From: ZC4RG20 sp963782445
GTDB taxonomy: Bacteria; Pseudomonadota; Gammaproteobacteria; Steroidobacterales; Rariloculaceae
Assembly: GCA_963782445.1 (NCBI GenBank)
Contig: CAWAJM010000001.1
Location: 1,426,001-1,490,000 of the forward strand
Direction: 5' to 3'
DNA length: 64,000 bases
The notes below the pieces were generated by a model. It was not told where the DNA came from. It ran no database searches and saw only the letters and a program-made list of their open reading frames with translations. Below, one piece after another: positions 50,354 to 59,050 of the stretch (positions within the stretch are counted from its first letter, which is position 1; every line of letters begins with the position of its first letter). A program made the position numbers and the translations under genes.

Positions 50354-51499
50354 CGGACCACGATTCCGCCGAAGAGCGCACAGAACAACCGACTCCCAAA
50401 CGCCTGGAGAAGGCCCGGCGCGAGGGTCAGGTCGCGCGCTCGCGCGAGCTCAATACGATGCTCGTCACGCTCGCGGCCGGCGGCGCGTTCGCCTTGTTCG
50501 GCGGCTGGATGCTGAACGGGCTTCGGAGCCTGCTCGCCGAGGGGCTCATGCGTCCGACGGGCGGCGCGTTCGACACGGCCGCGGCCCTGGAGACGCTCGA
50601 CGGCTCGCTGCTCGCGGCCTTGCGGGCGCTCGCGCCCTTGCTGCTCGTGCTCGTCGTGGCCGCGCTCGCCGGACCGGCGACGTTCGGGCGGCATCGTGTT
50701 CGCCCCGAGTGCACTCGCGCCGAAGCCCGAGCGCCTGAGCCCGGCCGCCGGACTCAAGCGACTGTTCTCGAGCCACGGGCTCATGGAGCTCGCGAAGACC
50801 CTCGTGAAATTCGTGTTCCTCTCGGGCGGCGCGGCGCTGCTGCTGTGGCAGCTCAGCGGCCGGCTGCTGCGTCTCGGCCGCGAGGCCCCGCGGGAGGCGA
50901 TCGTCGCGGCCGGCGGCCTCGTCGAGCACGCCTATCTGACGCTGGCCGCAGGGCTCGTGCTCATCGCCCTCATCGACGTGCCTTATCAGATCTACAGCCA
51001 CCGCAAGCGCCTGCGCATGACCCGGCAGGAGATCAAGGAAGAGCTCAAGGAGAGCGACGGCAACCCGGAGATGCGCGCGCGCGTGCGTCGCCTGCAGCGC
51101 GAGCGAGCGGGCCGGCGCATGATGCAGGACGTGCCCACGGCCGATGTCGTGATCACGAACCCGACGCATTTCTCTGTGGCGCTCAAATACACGGACCGGC
51201 CGGAACGTGCGCCGCGCGTCGTCGCCAAGGGGCGCGGCCTCGTGGCGGGCAACATCCGCGAACTCGCGGCTCGCCACGAGGTGCCGGTCTGCGAGGCGCC
51301 GCCGCTCGCGCGCGCGATCTATTTCAATACCGAGGTTGGGCAGGACATTCCGACTGGGCTGTACCTCGCTGTCGCGCGCGTGCTGGCCTGGGTCATGCAG
51401 CTCGAGGCCGCGCGCCGCGCCGGTGCCGGCACGCCCGTATTTCCGGCCGATCTGCCGATTCCGCCGGAGCTCGCGGTCGCCGAGAGGCTCGACGCATGA
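50350..51499 (+). pseudogene. flhB: Flagellar export switch protein FlhB, one-base frameshift
   Basis: The first frame gives EERTEQPTPKRLEKARREGQVARSREL and two helices, but after AALAGPATFG it runs into Arg-rich nonsense. The next frame continues as GGIVFAPSALAPKPERLSPAAGLKRLFS. It then reads to the cleavage site NPTHFSVALKY (autocatalysis between Asn and Pro) and the end at 51499. The crossover is at 50686-50688, where TTCGGGCGG would restore FlhB if it had one G fewer; 1150 bases is 3n+1 and the repaired protein has 382 residues. FlhB is essential for export, so either the cell is non-flagellated or, more likely, this is a sequence error. Confidence 0.87.
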
Positions 51500-53619
51500 G
51501 CGCCGTGCTGACGCCTACCATTCGCGGCCAATTGCTCGGGCTCGGCACGCCGCTGCTCGTGCTGACGCTGCTCGGCATGATGATCGTGCCGGTGCCGCCG
51601 TTCCTGCTGGACGTGTTCTTCACGTTCAACATCGCGCTCTCGCTCGTCGTGATTCTCATGGCCGTCTATACGCGGCGGCCGCTCGAGTTCAGCGTCTTTC
51701 CGAGCGTGCTGCTGCTCGCGACGCTGCTCAGGCTCGCGCTGAACATCGCGTCGACGCGCGTCGTCCTGCTCAACGGCTACACGGGCACGGCCGCGGCCGG
51801 GCACGTCATCGAGTCGTTCGGTCAGTTCGTCATGGGCGGCAACTTCGCCGTCGGCCTGGCCGTGTTCGCGATTCTCGTGATCATCAACTTCGTCGTCGTG
51901 ACGAAGGGTGCGGGGCGCGTCTCCGAGGTCAGCGCCAGGTTCACGCTCGATGCAATGCCGGGTAAGCAGATGGCCATCGACGCGGACTTGAACGCGGGCC
52001 TCATCACTCAGGACGAGGCCAAGCGCCGGCGCGAGGAAGTCGCGCAGGAAGCGGACTTCTACGGCGCGATGGACGGTGCCAGCAAGTTCGTGCGCGGTGA
52101 CGCCGTGGCCGGCATCCTGATTCTGTTCATCAATATTCTGGGCGGCCTCGCGATCGGCATGGTTTCGCACGGCATGTCGCTCGAGGCGGCGTCCAGGAAC
52201 TACGTACTGCTGACGATCGGCGACGGGCTCGTCGCGCAGGTGCCTTCGCTCGTGCTCTCGACCGCGACGGCCATCATCGTGACGCGCACGTCGTCGGCCC
52301 GCGACTTGGGAGATCAGGTCGTCGAGCAGCTGCTCAGCAACCCGCGCGCGTTTTTCACGGTCGCGGGCGTCATCGGCGCCCTCGGCCTCGTGCCGGGGAT
52401 GCCGAGCACCGTGTTTCTGCTGTTGGCGGCCGTGCTCGGCGTCGTCGGCTGGAGCATCCGCGGCCGTGCGGCCGCGGCGCCGACGGCGGACTCGGAGCCG
52501 GCGCAGGAGGGGGCGGCCGTCGCCGAGAAGGAACTCTCGTGGGACGATGTCCCCCCCGTCGATCTCATCGGGCTCGAGCTCGGCTTCAGGCTGATCCCGC
52601 TGGTCGAAAGCGGCGAGGGCGGGACGCTGCTCGCGCGGATCAAAGGCGTGCGCCGCAAGCTCTCGCAGGAGCTGGGCTTCCTGCTGCAGCCCGTTCACAT
52701 CCGCGACAACCTGGACCTCGCGCCGACGGCGTACCGGCTGAGCCTGCTGGGCGTGCCCGTGGGCCAGGGCGAGGTGCTGCCGGGCAAGGATCTCGCCATC
52801 AACCCGGGCCGCGTCTTCGGCGCGGTGCCGGGCACGCCGACGCGGGACCCGGCTTTCGGCCTCGAGGCCGTGTGGACCGAGCCCGCGGACCGCGACAAGG
52901 CGCAGTCGCTCGGCTACACGGTCGTCGACGGGCCCACGGTCATCGCGACGCACCTGAGCCGCGTGCTCAAGGAGCATGCCCACGAGCTGCTCGGCCACGA
53001 GGAAGTTCAGGCGCTGCTCGACCTGCTCGCTCGCAATCATCCGAAGCTCGCCGAAAACCTCGTGCCGAAGTCGCTCGAGCTCGGCGTCGTGCTCAAGGTG
53101 CTGCAGAACCTTCTGGCCGAGCAGGTCCCCGTGCGCGACATGCGCAGCATCGCCGAGGCGCTCGCGCAGGCGGCGCCCAAGACCAAGGACCCGGAAGCGC
53201 TGACGGCCGCCGTGCGCGCGGCGCTCGGGCGTTCGATCGTCCAGCACATCGCGGGCGACGTCGAGGAGTTGCCCCTCATCGCGCTCGACCCAGCGCTCGA
53301 GCAGATTCTGCATCAGGCCGTCACGCAGAACGGGGCGGCCGTCGAGCCCGGGCTGGCGGCGCGGCTGCAGCAGTCGCTGCGCGACGTGGTCCGGCGCCAG
53401 GAGATGGAGGGCGATCCTTCCGTGCTCGTCGTCTCCCCGGAGATTCGCGCATGGATTGCGCGTTGGCTCAGAACCGCAATTTCGAGTTTGAACGTGTTGG
53501 CCTATACGGAAATTCCGGACAGCCGGCCCGTGAAGGTGGTTGCGACCGTCGGTCGTGAGAGTAGCGGGCCGGCCCTGCCGTCGAGCGGCGGGATCCCGGC
53601 TCAAGGAGTCGTTGCATGA
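51496..53619 (+). CDS. flhA: Flagellar export gate protein FlhA
   Basis: A 707-residue protein: eight N-terminal helices, then the FHIPEP loop region (VVVTKGAGRVSEVSARFTLDAMPGKQMAIDADLNAGLI and the RREEVAQEADFYGAMDGASKFVRGDA signature). A linker rich in Ala/Glu and a C-terminal cytoplasmic domain that docks chaperone-substrate pairs follow. FlhA forms the nonameric ring under the gate. The ATG overlaps the flhB stop and the stop overlaps flhF. Confidence 0.97.
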   Translation: MSAVLTPTIRGQLLGLGTPLLVLTLLGMMIVPVPPFLLDVFFTFNIALSLVVILMAVYTRRPLEFSVFPSVLLLATLLRLALNIASTRVVLLNGYTGTAAAGHVIESFGQFVMGGNFAVGLAVFAILVIINFVVVTKGAGRVSEVSARFTLDAMPGKQMAIDADLNAGLITQDEAKRRREEVAQEADFYGAMDGASKFVRGDAVAGILILFINILGGLAIGMVSHGMSLEAASRNYVLLTIGDGLVAQVPSLVLSTATAIIVTRTSSARDLGDQVVEQLLSNPRAFFTVAGVIGALGLVPGMPSTVFLLLAAVLGVVGWSIRGRAAAAPTADSEPAQEGAAVAEKELSWDDVPPVDLIGLELGFRLIPLVESGEGGTLLARIKGVRRKLSQELGFLLQPVHIRDNLDLAPTAYRLSLLGVPVGQGEVLPGKDLAINPGRVFGAVPGTPTRDPAFGLEAVWTEPADRDKAQSLGYTVVDGPTVIATHLSRVLKEHAHELLGHEEVQALLDLLARNHPKLAENLVPKSLELGVVLKVLQNLLAEQVPVRDMRSIAEALAQAAPKTKDPEALTAAVRAALGRSIVQHIAGDVEELPLIALDPALEQILHQAVTQNGAAVEPGLAARLQQSLRDVVRRQEMEGDPSVLVVSPEIRAWIARWLRTAISSLNVLAYTEIPDSRPVKVVATVGRESSGPALPSSGGIPAQGVVA

Positions 53620-55094
53620 ACATAAAAAGATTCTTTGCGCCGGATATGCGGCGCGCGATTCAGCAGGTGCGCAGCGAGCACGGGCCGGACGCCGTGATCC
53701 TCTCGAGCCGCTCGACCGACGGCGGGGTCGAGATCATTGCGGCCGTCGACTACGACCAGGATTTGCTCGCGCGCATGCTGCCCGGGCTCGCGGGGGGAGC
53801 CGGGACGGCCGCTGCGCGGCGGCCCGCGGCGGCCTATGCGGCGATCGCCGAGGCCGAGGCTGCGGACGGCGGTGCCGCCGCCGCGGCCGCTGACGCTGAC
53901 GCCGCGACCGACGCCGCGGGCCACGTCGCCCACGCGGCCGCCGACGTTTTCGCCCGTGCTGCATCCGACCAGGACGGGGCCGCAGCCGCCGCCGGTTGGG
54001 CGCAGTCAGGCCGCGTCGAGACGCCGAGTCGCGAGGCCGGCCCAGCGTCGAGGCCTGCCGCCGAGCCCGAGCGCCCGTCGGAGCCGCCGATGCGCGGGCA
54101 CGCCGCAGGCGCCGACGACGATACGGCCCGCATCGACACGGTCCCTGCCTTGGCAGCCATGCAGTCGGAGCTCAAGCTCCTGAAGGGCATGCTGCGTGAG
54201 CAGTTCTCGCGCCTGACGTGGGCCGATCTCAATACCTTCGACCCGGAGCGCGCGCTGCTGCAGCGAAAGGTCGAGGCGCTCGAGCTCTCTCCGGCGCTCG
54301 TCGAAGTCCTCGTCGCCGAGGCCGAGCACCGCGAAGATCCCGCGCGGGCCTGGCGCGACGTCGTTTTCGGGATCGGACGGCGGCTGCAGGTCCTGCGCGA
54401 GGACCCGCTTGATCAAGGCGGCGTGTTCGCGCTCGTCGGCCCGACCGGCGTCGGCAAGACGACGACGATCGCAAAGCTGGCGGCCCGTCACTGCCTGCGC
54501 TACGACCGGGACTCGCTGGCGCTCATCACGATCGACAACTTCCGCGTCGGCGCGCAGCGCCAGCTCGACGCGTTCGGCGCGATCCTCGGCGTTCCGGTGC
54601 GGCGGGCCCAGACGCCGGAGGCGCTCGAGACCGTGCTGGCGGACGTCGCCGACCGGCGGCTCGTGCTCATCGACACGGCCGGCATGGCGCCCGGCGATCC
54701 GCGTCTCGAAGGCTGCCTGCGGCAGCTCGAATGCGCGGCCGACGTTAAGCGCTTTCTCGTGCTCGCTGCGACGATGCAGGCCGGCGTCATGCGCGAGGCC
54801 GCCGAACGGTTCGGCGGCCGCGACCTCGCCGGCGTCGTACTGACGAAACTTGACGAGGTCCGCGGGCTCGGTCCCGCGGTGACGGTGCTCATTGAGACGG
54901 GGCTGCCCGTCGCCTGGCTCAGCGAGGGACAGCGCGTGCCCGAAGACCTCAAGCTCGCCCGCGTGGCGTATCTATTGAAGTGGGCGGCGGCCGCCGGCGC
55001 GTTCGAGCCGGAGCCCGACGGCGGCCCCGGCGGCGGCGTGCCCGCGGCGTTTCGAGCCCTAGCGCAGGGGAGGGCCGTGCATGCAGCCGTTTGA
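53616..55094 (+). CDS. flhF: SRP-type GTPase FlhF, polar flagellum placement
   Basis: A 492-residue protein. An N-terminal B domain begins MNIKRFFAPDMRRAIQQVRSEHGPDAVILS. A long Ala-rich insert covers about residues 60-180. The NG domain has G1 GPTGVGKTTTIAKLA (about 275-289), DTAGMAPGD (about 353) and TKLDEVRGLG (about 410). FlhF dimerises with GTP and fixes the flagellar site at the cell pole. It overlaps flhG, its regulator, by 14 bases. Confidence 0.95.
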   Translation: MNIKRFFAPDMRRAIQQVRSEHGPDAVILSSRSTDGGVEIIAAVDYDQDLLARMLPGLAGGAGTAAARRPAAAYAAIAEAEAADGGAAAAAADADAATDAAGHVAHAAADVFARAASDQDGAAAAAGWAQSGRVETPSREAGPASRPAAEPERPSEPPMRGHAAGADDDTARIDTVPALAAMQSELKLLKGMLREQFSRLTWADLNTFDPERALLQRKVEALELSPALVEVLVAEAEHREDPARAWRDVVFGIGRRLQVLREDPLDQGGVFALVGPTGVGKTTTIAKLAARHCLRYDRDSLALITIDNFRVGAQRQLDAFGAILGVPVRRAQTPEALETVLADVADRRLVLIDTAGMAPGDPRLEGCLRQLECAADVKRFLVLAATMQAGVMREAAERFGGRDLAGVVLTKLDEVRGLGPAVTVLIETGLPVAWLSEGQRVPEDLKLARVAYLLKWAAAAGAFEPEPDGGPGGGVPAAFRALAQGRAVHAAV

Positions 55095-56001
55095 CGATCA
55101 GGCCGCGGGATTGCGTCGCATCGCCGGTTCGAAGGCCGTCAAGGTCATCGCCGTCGCGAGCGGCAAGGGCGGCGTCGGCAAGACGCACGTCGCAGTGAAC
55201 CTCGCGGTTGCGCTCGCGCAGGCGGGGCGCGCGACGCTGCTGCTCGACGCGGACCTCGGCCTTGCGAACGTGGACGTGCTGCTCGGCCTGCGGCCGGCGG
55301 CGAATCTCGAGCAGGTGCTCGCGGGCGAACTGGCGCTCGAGGAGGTCGTCATGGACGGTCCGGCCCGCCTCAAGATCGTGCCGGCGGCCTCGGGCGTCTC
55401 GCGGCTCGCGCGCCTCAGCTTGCTCGAGCAGAACGCGCTCATCGGGGCCTTCTCGAGCTTGCCGCTGAACGTGGAATGCATGGTCGTCGACACGGCGACG
55501 GGCATCGACAACGGCGTGCTCGGCTTCTGCGGCGCCGCGCACGAGGTCGTCGTGGTCGTCTGCGACGAGCCCGCCTCGATCACGGATGCCTACGCGGTCA
55601 TCAAGCTTGCGGCACGCGAGCGCGGCGTCGAACGTTTTCAGGTCCTCTGCAACAGGGTCCGGGACGCGGCCCATGGGCGCGCCTTGTTCAGGAAGCTGCA
55701 GAGCGTCTGTGACCGGTTTCTCGATGTGGGACTTCTGCACTTCGGCAGCGTGCCCGAGGACACGGCGCTGCTCCGGGCCGTGCGGCAGCAGCGCGCCGTG
55801 GTCGAGAAATATCCGTCGAGCCCGTCCGGCCTGGCATTCAAGGAGTTGGCGGGTCGTGCCGATAAGTGGCCTATAAGCGAGTCGGCGGCCGGCCGGCCCG
55901 TGTTCTTTCTCGAGAGGACGCTGGCGGCGAAAAAGGGGTCGGAGCCCTTTTTCGGGACGCAAACCGGCACCGTCGTCCGCCTGGGGCTGGGTGGGGCGTG
56001 A
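55081..56001 (+). CDS. flhG: MinD-like ATPase FlhG (FleN), flagellar number control
   Basis: A 306-residue protein starting with the FlhF-activating motif DQAAGLRRI (residues 6-14), then the deviant Walker A SGKGGVGKTHVAVNLA (about 27-42) and LLLDADLGLANVDVLLG. FlhG stimulates the FlhF GTPase and restrains FleQ, limiting flagellar number. The ordinary family sequence ends near FKELAGRADKW. The last 25-30 residues (including LAAKKGSEPFFGTQTG) are partly encoded by a REP-like unit at 55929-55954, so the C-terminal tail is repeat-derived and lacks the usual amphipathic membrane helix pattern as far as I can judge. Confidence 0.94.
   Translation: MQPFDDQAAGLRRIAGSKAVKVIAVASGKGGVGKTHVAVNLAVALAQAGRATLLLDADLGLANVDVLLGLRPAANLEQVLAGELALEEVVMDGPARLKIVPAASGVSRLARLSLLEQNALIGAFSSLPLNVECMVVDTATGIDNGVLGFCGAAHEVVVVVCDEPASITDAYAVIKLAARERGVERFQVLCNRVRDAAHGRALFRKLQSVCDRFLDVGLLHFGSVPEDTALLRAVRQQRAVVEKYPSSPSGLAFKELAGRADKWPISESAAGRPVFFLERTLAAKKGSEPFFGTQTGTVVRLGLGGA
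55838..55865 (+). promoter_or_regulatory. Possible sigma-28 promoter within flhG, ahead of fliA
   Basis: TCAA (55838-55841), 16 bases, then a perfect -10 box GCCGATAA (55858-55865). The spacer is one base longer than usual and the site is inside coding sequence, 138 bases before fliA, so chance is possible. Confidence 0.33.
55929..55954. repeat. REP-like unit inside the 3' end of flhG
   Basis: GAAAAAGGG (55929-55937) and CCCTTTTTC (55945-55953) are complementary arms around GTCGGAG, a hairpin like one half of the flgI palindrome (GTCGGAG here against GTCAGAG there). It is read in frame as KKGSEPFF in the FlhG tail. Confidence 0.75.
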
Positions 56002-56003
56002 CC

Positions 56004-56729
56004 ATGTACGCCAACAAAGCTCCCGAGGAAAACGAGATCCTCGTCGAACGCCACATGGACCTGGTGAAGCGCATTGCGCATCACCTGCTCGGCAGGCTAC
56101 CGGCGACGATCCAGGTCCAGGACTTGATTCAGGCAGGAGCCATGGGATTGCTCGAGGCGGCAAGGCAATATGACAAGCGGCACGGCGCGAGTTTCGAGAC
56201 CTATGCGGGCATCCGCATCCGCGGGGCGATGCTCGACGAGGTCAGGCGGCTCGATTGGGCGCCGCGCTCGGCGCATCGCACCATGCGCCAGGTCTCCGAA
56301 GCGCTGCGCAGCGTCGAGGTGCGTACGGGCAGGCCCGCCACGGGAGCGGAGGCGGCTGCGGAGCTCGGCGTGGACCTCGAGTCGTATCACCAGATGCTGC
56401 GCAAGGCGGTCGAGGCGCGCGTGTTCAGCATCGAAGACATGGTCGGACCCGACGATGACCCTGCGGATCGCCTGCCCGGCGGCAGCCTGGACCCTGCGGC
56501 CGAATGTCTACGGGACGGGCTCGGCGAGGCCGTCGCGGCCGCGATCGACGGCCTGCCGGAGCGCGAGCGACTCGTCGTGTCGCTCTACTACGACGAAGAG
56601 CTGAACCTGCGCGAGATCGGCGAAGTGCTCGGCGTAACGGAGTCGCGAGTCTGCCAGATCCACGGCCAGGCGCTGGCACGGCTGCGGGCGAATCTCACGG
56701 ATTGGAGCTACGAGGAAGCCGCGGTCTAA
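56004..56729 (+). CDS. fliA: Flagellar sigma-28 factor FliA
   Basis: A 241-residue sigma-70-family factor lacking region 1. Region 2 has HMDLVKRIAHHLLGRLPATIQVQDLIQAGAMGLLEAARQYD and FETYAGIRIRGAMLDEVRRLDW. Region 4 has LPERERLVVSLYYDEELNLREIGEVLGVTESRVCQIHGQALARLR. It directs RNA polymerase to late flagellar promoters, several of which are visible in this window. The start at 56004 is 2 bases after the flhG stop. Confidence 0.97.
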   Translation: MYANKAPEENEILVERHMDLVKRIAHHLLGRLPATIQVQDLIQAGAMGLLEAARQYDKRHGASFETYAGIRIRGAMLDEVRRLDWAPRSAHRTMRQVSEALRSVEVRTGRPATGAEAAAELGVDLESYHQMLRKAVEARVFSIEDMVGPDDDPADRLPGGSLDPAAECLRDGLGEAVAAAIDGLPERERLVVSLYYDEELNLREIGEVLGVTESRVCQIHGQALARLRANLTDWSYEEAAV

Positions 56730-56768
56730 GGGCTGCGCGCCGCGGCGGCCCGCGATCGACAGGCAGGT

Positions 56769-57509
56769 ATGGATATCCTCAGCGTCATAGGCGTCATCCT
56801 CGGCCTCATCGCCATCCTCGGCGGCAGCATCCTCAAAGGCAGCGGCATCGCGGCGCTCTGGAGCAGCGCCGCGTTCGTGATCGTCATCGTCGGCACGTTC
56901 TCGGCTGTGCTCGTGCAGGTGCGCCTCAAGGTCTTCACGCACGCCTTTGCGATCGCGCGCTGGGTATTCGTGACTCCGCTCACGGACGGCGAAATGCTGC
57001 TGGAGCGCGTCGTCGGCTGGAGCCAGATCGCCCGGCGCGACGGGCTGCTCGGGCTCGAGTCGATGGCCGAGCAGGAGCCGGACGCGTTCATTCGTAAGGG
57101 CCTGCAGCTGCTCGCGGACGGCGCGGAGCCGGAGACGATCCGCCACATCATGGACGTCGAGGTCGCGAGCCGCGAGCACTTCGATCACCAGGGAGCGAAG
57201 GTGTTCGAGAGCCTAGGCATCTATGCGCCGACGCTGGGCATCATCGGCGCCGTCCTGGGGCTTATCTCGGTCATGCAGCACCTGTCCGAGCCCGAGCATC
57301 TCGGCAAGGGCATCGCGACGGCCTTCGTCGCCACGATTTACGGCATCGCTTCGGCCAACATGCTGTTCCTGCCGATGGGCAACAAGCTCAAGGGCATCAT
57401 TCAGCACATGGTCCAACAGCGCGAGCTCGTGATCGACGGGCTCGTCGGCATTGCAAGAGGCGACAATCCGCGCAGCATCGAAACCAAGCTGCGCGGCTAT
57501 CTCGTGTAG
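56769..57509 (+). CDS. motC: Flagellar stator protein MotC (MotA family)
   Basis: A 246-residue protein with four membrane helices (two at the start, two near residues 150-210). The MotA/TolQ signature is PTLGIIGAVLGLISVMQHLSEPEHLGKGIATAFVATIYGIASANMLFLPMGNKLK. It surrounds MotD to form the proton channel pushing FliG. The name MotC follows its pairing with a MotD and its place after fliA. Confidence 0.94.
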   Translation: MDILSVIGVILGLIAILGGSILKGSGIAALWSSAAFVIVIVGTFSAVLVQVRLKVFTHAFAIARWVFVTPLTDGEMLLERVVGWSQIARRDGLLGLESMAEQEPDAFIRKGLQLLADGAEPETIRHIMDVEVASREHFDHQGAKVFESLGIYAPTLGIIGAVLGLISVMQHLSEPEHLGKGIATAFVATIYGIASANMLFLPMGNKLKGIIQHMVQQRELVIDGLVGIARGDNPRSIETKLRGYLV

Positions 57510-57519
57510 GAGGTCCAAC

Positions 57520-58521
57520 GTGGCGAGGCGCCGTTTTCAAGAGGAACATCAAAACCACGAGGCCTGGGCCATCCCCTACGGCGACCTGATCACGCTGCTG
57601 CTCGCGTTCTTCGTCGTCATGTACGCGCTTTCCACGGTCAACGCCGGCAAATACCGCGTGCTCTCCGACTCGCTCGTCGCGGCCTTCCGCGGGGCGCCGA
57701 AGTCGCTCGAGCCCATTCAGGTGGGCAAGCTTTCCAGGGCCTTTCACAAGGTGGAGACGGATACGCCGCGGACCTTCGTGCCGATCGAAGCGGACGACCT
57801 CGTCGCCGAGTTGCAGAAGGACGGCACGGGTGCGTCCGCGCTGCAACTCATGCAAACCTCGCAGCTTTCGCCGCAGGACGTGAAATCCGCCGAGGCGCAG
57901 ATCTCGGAGATCGGCACGAAGATCTCGGCCGACCTCAAGCCGCTCGTCGACGCCGATCTCGTCAAGGTGAGACAGGACCGCTTCTGGATCGAGATTCAGA
58001 TCAAGACGAGCGTCCTGTACCCGACGGCGAGCGCAGACCTCGCGCCCGCTTCGCTGCCGATCGTCCAGCGTCTCGGCAAGATCCTCGCCCACACGAACAC
58101 GCGGATTCAGGTCGAGGGCCACACCGATTCGCAACCCATCAGCACGCCCGCGTTTCCATCGAATTGGGAGCTTTCGGCCGCTCGCGCGGCAACGGTCGTG
58201 CGGATGTTCGCGGCGGCCGGCGTGGAGCCGCAACGTATGGCGGCCGTCGGCTTCGGACAGTTCCGGCCGATCGCAGACAACTCGAGCGAAGCCGGCCGAG
58301 CCACGAATCGGCGCGTGGTCGTCGTGGTCGTGGCCGCGCCGAAGCCGCGGCTCGGTCCCGCGTCCGTCAACGCCGGCGGTCAGCCATTCGGCGCCGCGCC
58401 CGAGACCCTCGGCCAGCCCGGCCCCGCCGGCGCCGTGCCTCCGGCCGCCCTTGCCCCCGAGTCCCCGCAGCCGGCGCCCGCACGGGGCATCACGGTCGAC
58501 GGCAAGCCCGGGACCGGGTGA
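57520..58521 (+). CDS. motD: Flagellar stator protein MotD (MotB family)
   Basis: A 333-residue protein from a GTG start with AGGAGG 7 bases upstream. The single N-terminal helix follows the plug-proximal motif AIPYGDLITLLLAFFVVMYALS; Asp22 is the likely proton-carrying residue. Residues about 165-265 form the OmpA-like peptidoglycan-binding domain (VEGHTDSQPISTPAFPSNWELSAARA, GRATNRRVVVVVV). The Pro/Ala-rich tail of 60 residues is unusual but plausibly unstructured. Confidence 0.95.
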   Translation: MARRRFQEEHQNHEAWAIPYGDLITLLLAFFVVMYALSTVNAGKYRVLSDSLVAAFRGAPKSLEPIQVGKLSRAFHKVETDTPRTFVPIEADDLVAELQKDGTGASALQLMQTSQLSPQDVKSAEAQISEIGTKISADLKPLVDADLVKVRQDRFWIEIQIKTSVLYPTASADLAPASLPIVQRLGKILAHTNTRIQVEGHTDSQPISTPAFPSNWELSAARAATVVRMFAAAGVEPQRMAAVGFGQFRPIADNSSEAGRATNRRVVVVVVAAPKPRLGPASVNAGGQPFGAAPETLGQPGPAGAVPPAALAPESPQPAPARGITVDGKPGTG

Positions 58522-58599
58522 CGCGACGGCGGACATCGGTCATCATGCGCTCCGGCCTGCTAGCGAGTGCATGACGATGCGCAGAGCGAAGAGTCGCGT

Positions 58600-59031
58600 A
58601 TGACGATCGGCATCGATACGACCGACCTCATCTATCTCGTGCTCGGCCCGGGCGCGCTGCTGCTCGGGGCCCTGCTGCTGCGCACCGACTTCAGGCTCAA
58701 AGCCCACTACGAGGCGCTCGAGAAGCGCTTGGCAGAGGCCGAGGCGCAGCTCGAGGCGTTGCGCGGGACTCTCCAGCAGGGCGGGGCGGCGGAGCGGGAG
58801 CTCGAGCTCGAGCAGCGCGTCGCATTGCTCTCGCGTCAGCAGGAGCAGCTCATGCTCCGGGATGCCGAGACGGGTCCTTACTTCCAGGCCGTGCGGCAGG
58901 CCGAGCGCGGCGCGGATGTCGATGCCCTGATCGAGGATACGGGCGTGACGCGGGCCGAAGCGGAGCTCATCGTGACGCTGCACCGGCCGGCCTCGCGCCG
59001 GGATGCCGTGCAGGCGTCCGGCGAGGGCTGA
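58600..59031 (+). CDS. DUF2802-type membrane-anchored coiled-coil protein
   Basis: The 143-residue protein has one N-terminal helix (LIYLVLGPGALLLGALLL), a Glu/Leu-rich coiled coil (about 35-85), and a small C-terminal helical domain GADVDALIEDTGVTRAEAELIVTLHRP. Such DUF2802 proteins are commonly encoded after motCD/cheW in gammaproteobacterial flagellar loci; their function is not established. The ATG at 58600 is chosen over a longer frame because it begins just before the helix. It is the last plus-strand gene of the flagellar locus. Confidence 0.65.
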   Translation: MTIGIDTTDLIYLVLGPGALLLGALLLRTDFRLKAHYEALEKRLAEAEAQLEALRGTLQQGGAAERELELEQRVALLSRQQEQLMLRDAETGPYFQAVRQAERGADVDALIEDTGVTRAEAELIVTLHRPASRRDAVQASGEG

Positions 59032-59050
59032 AGCCGACAGCCTCCGTCGC

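Noticed and set aside
51319..53604. Minus-strand frame of 761 codons opposite flhA
   Set aside because: Antisense shadow rich in His and Arg with no family match that I recognise.
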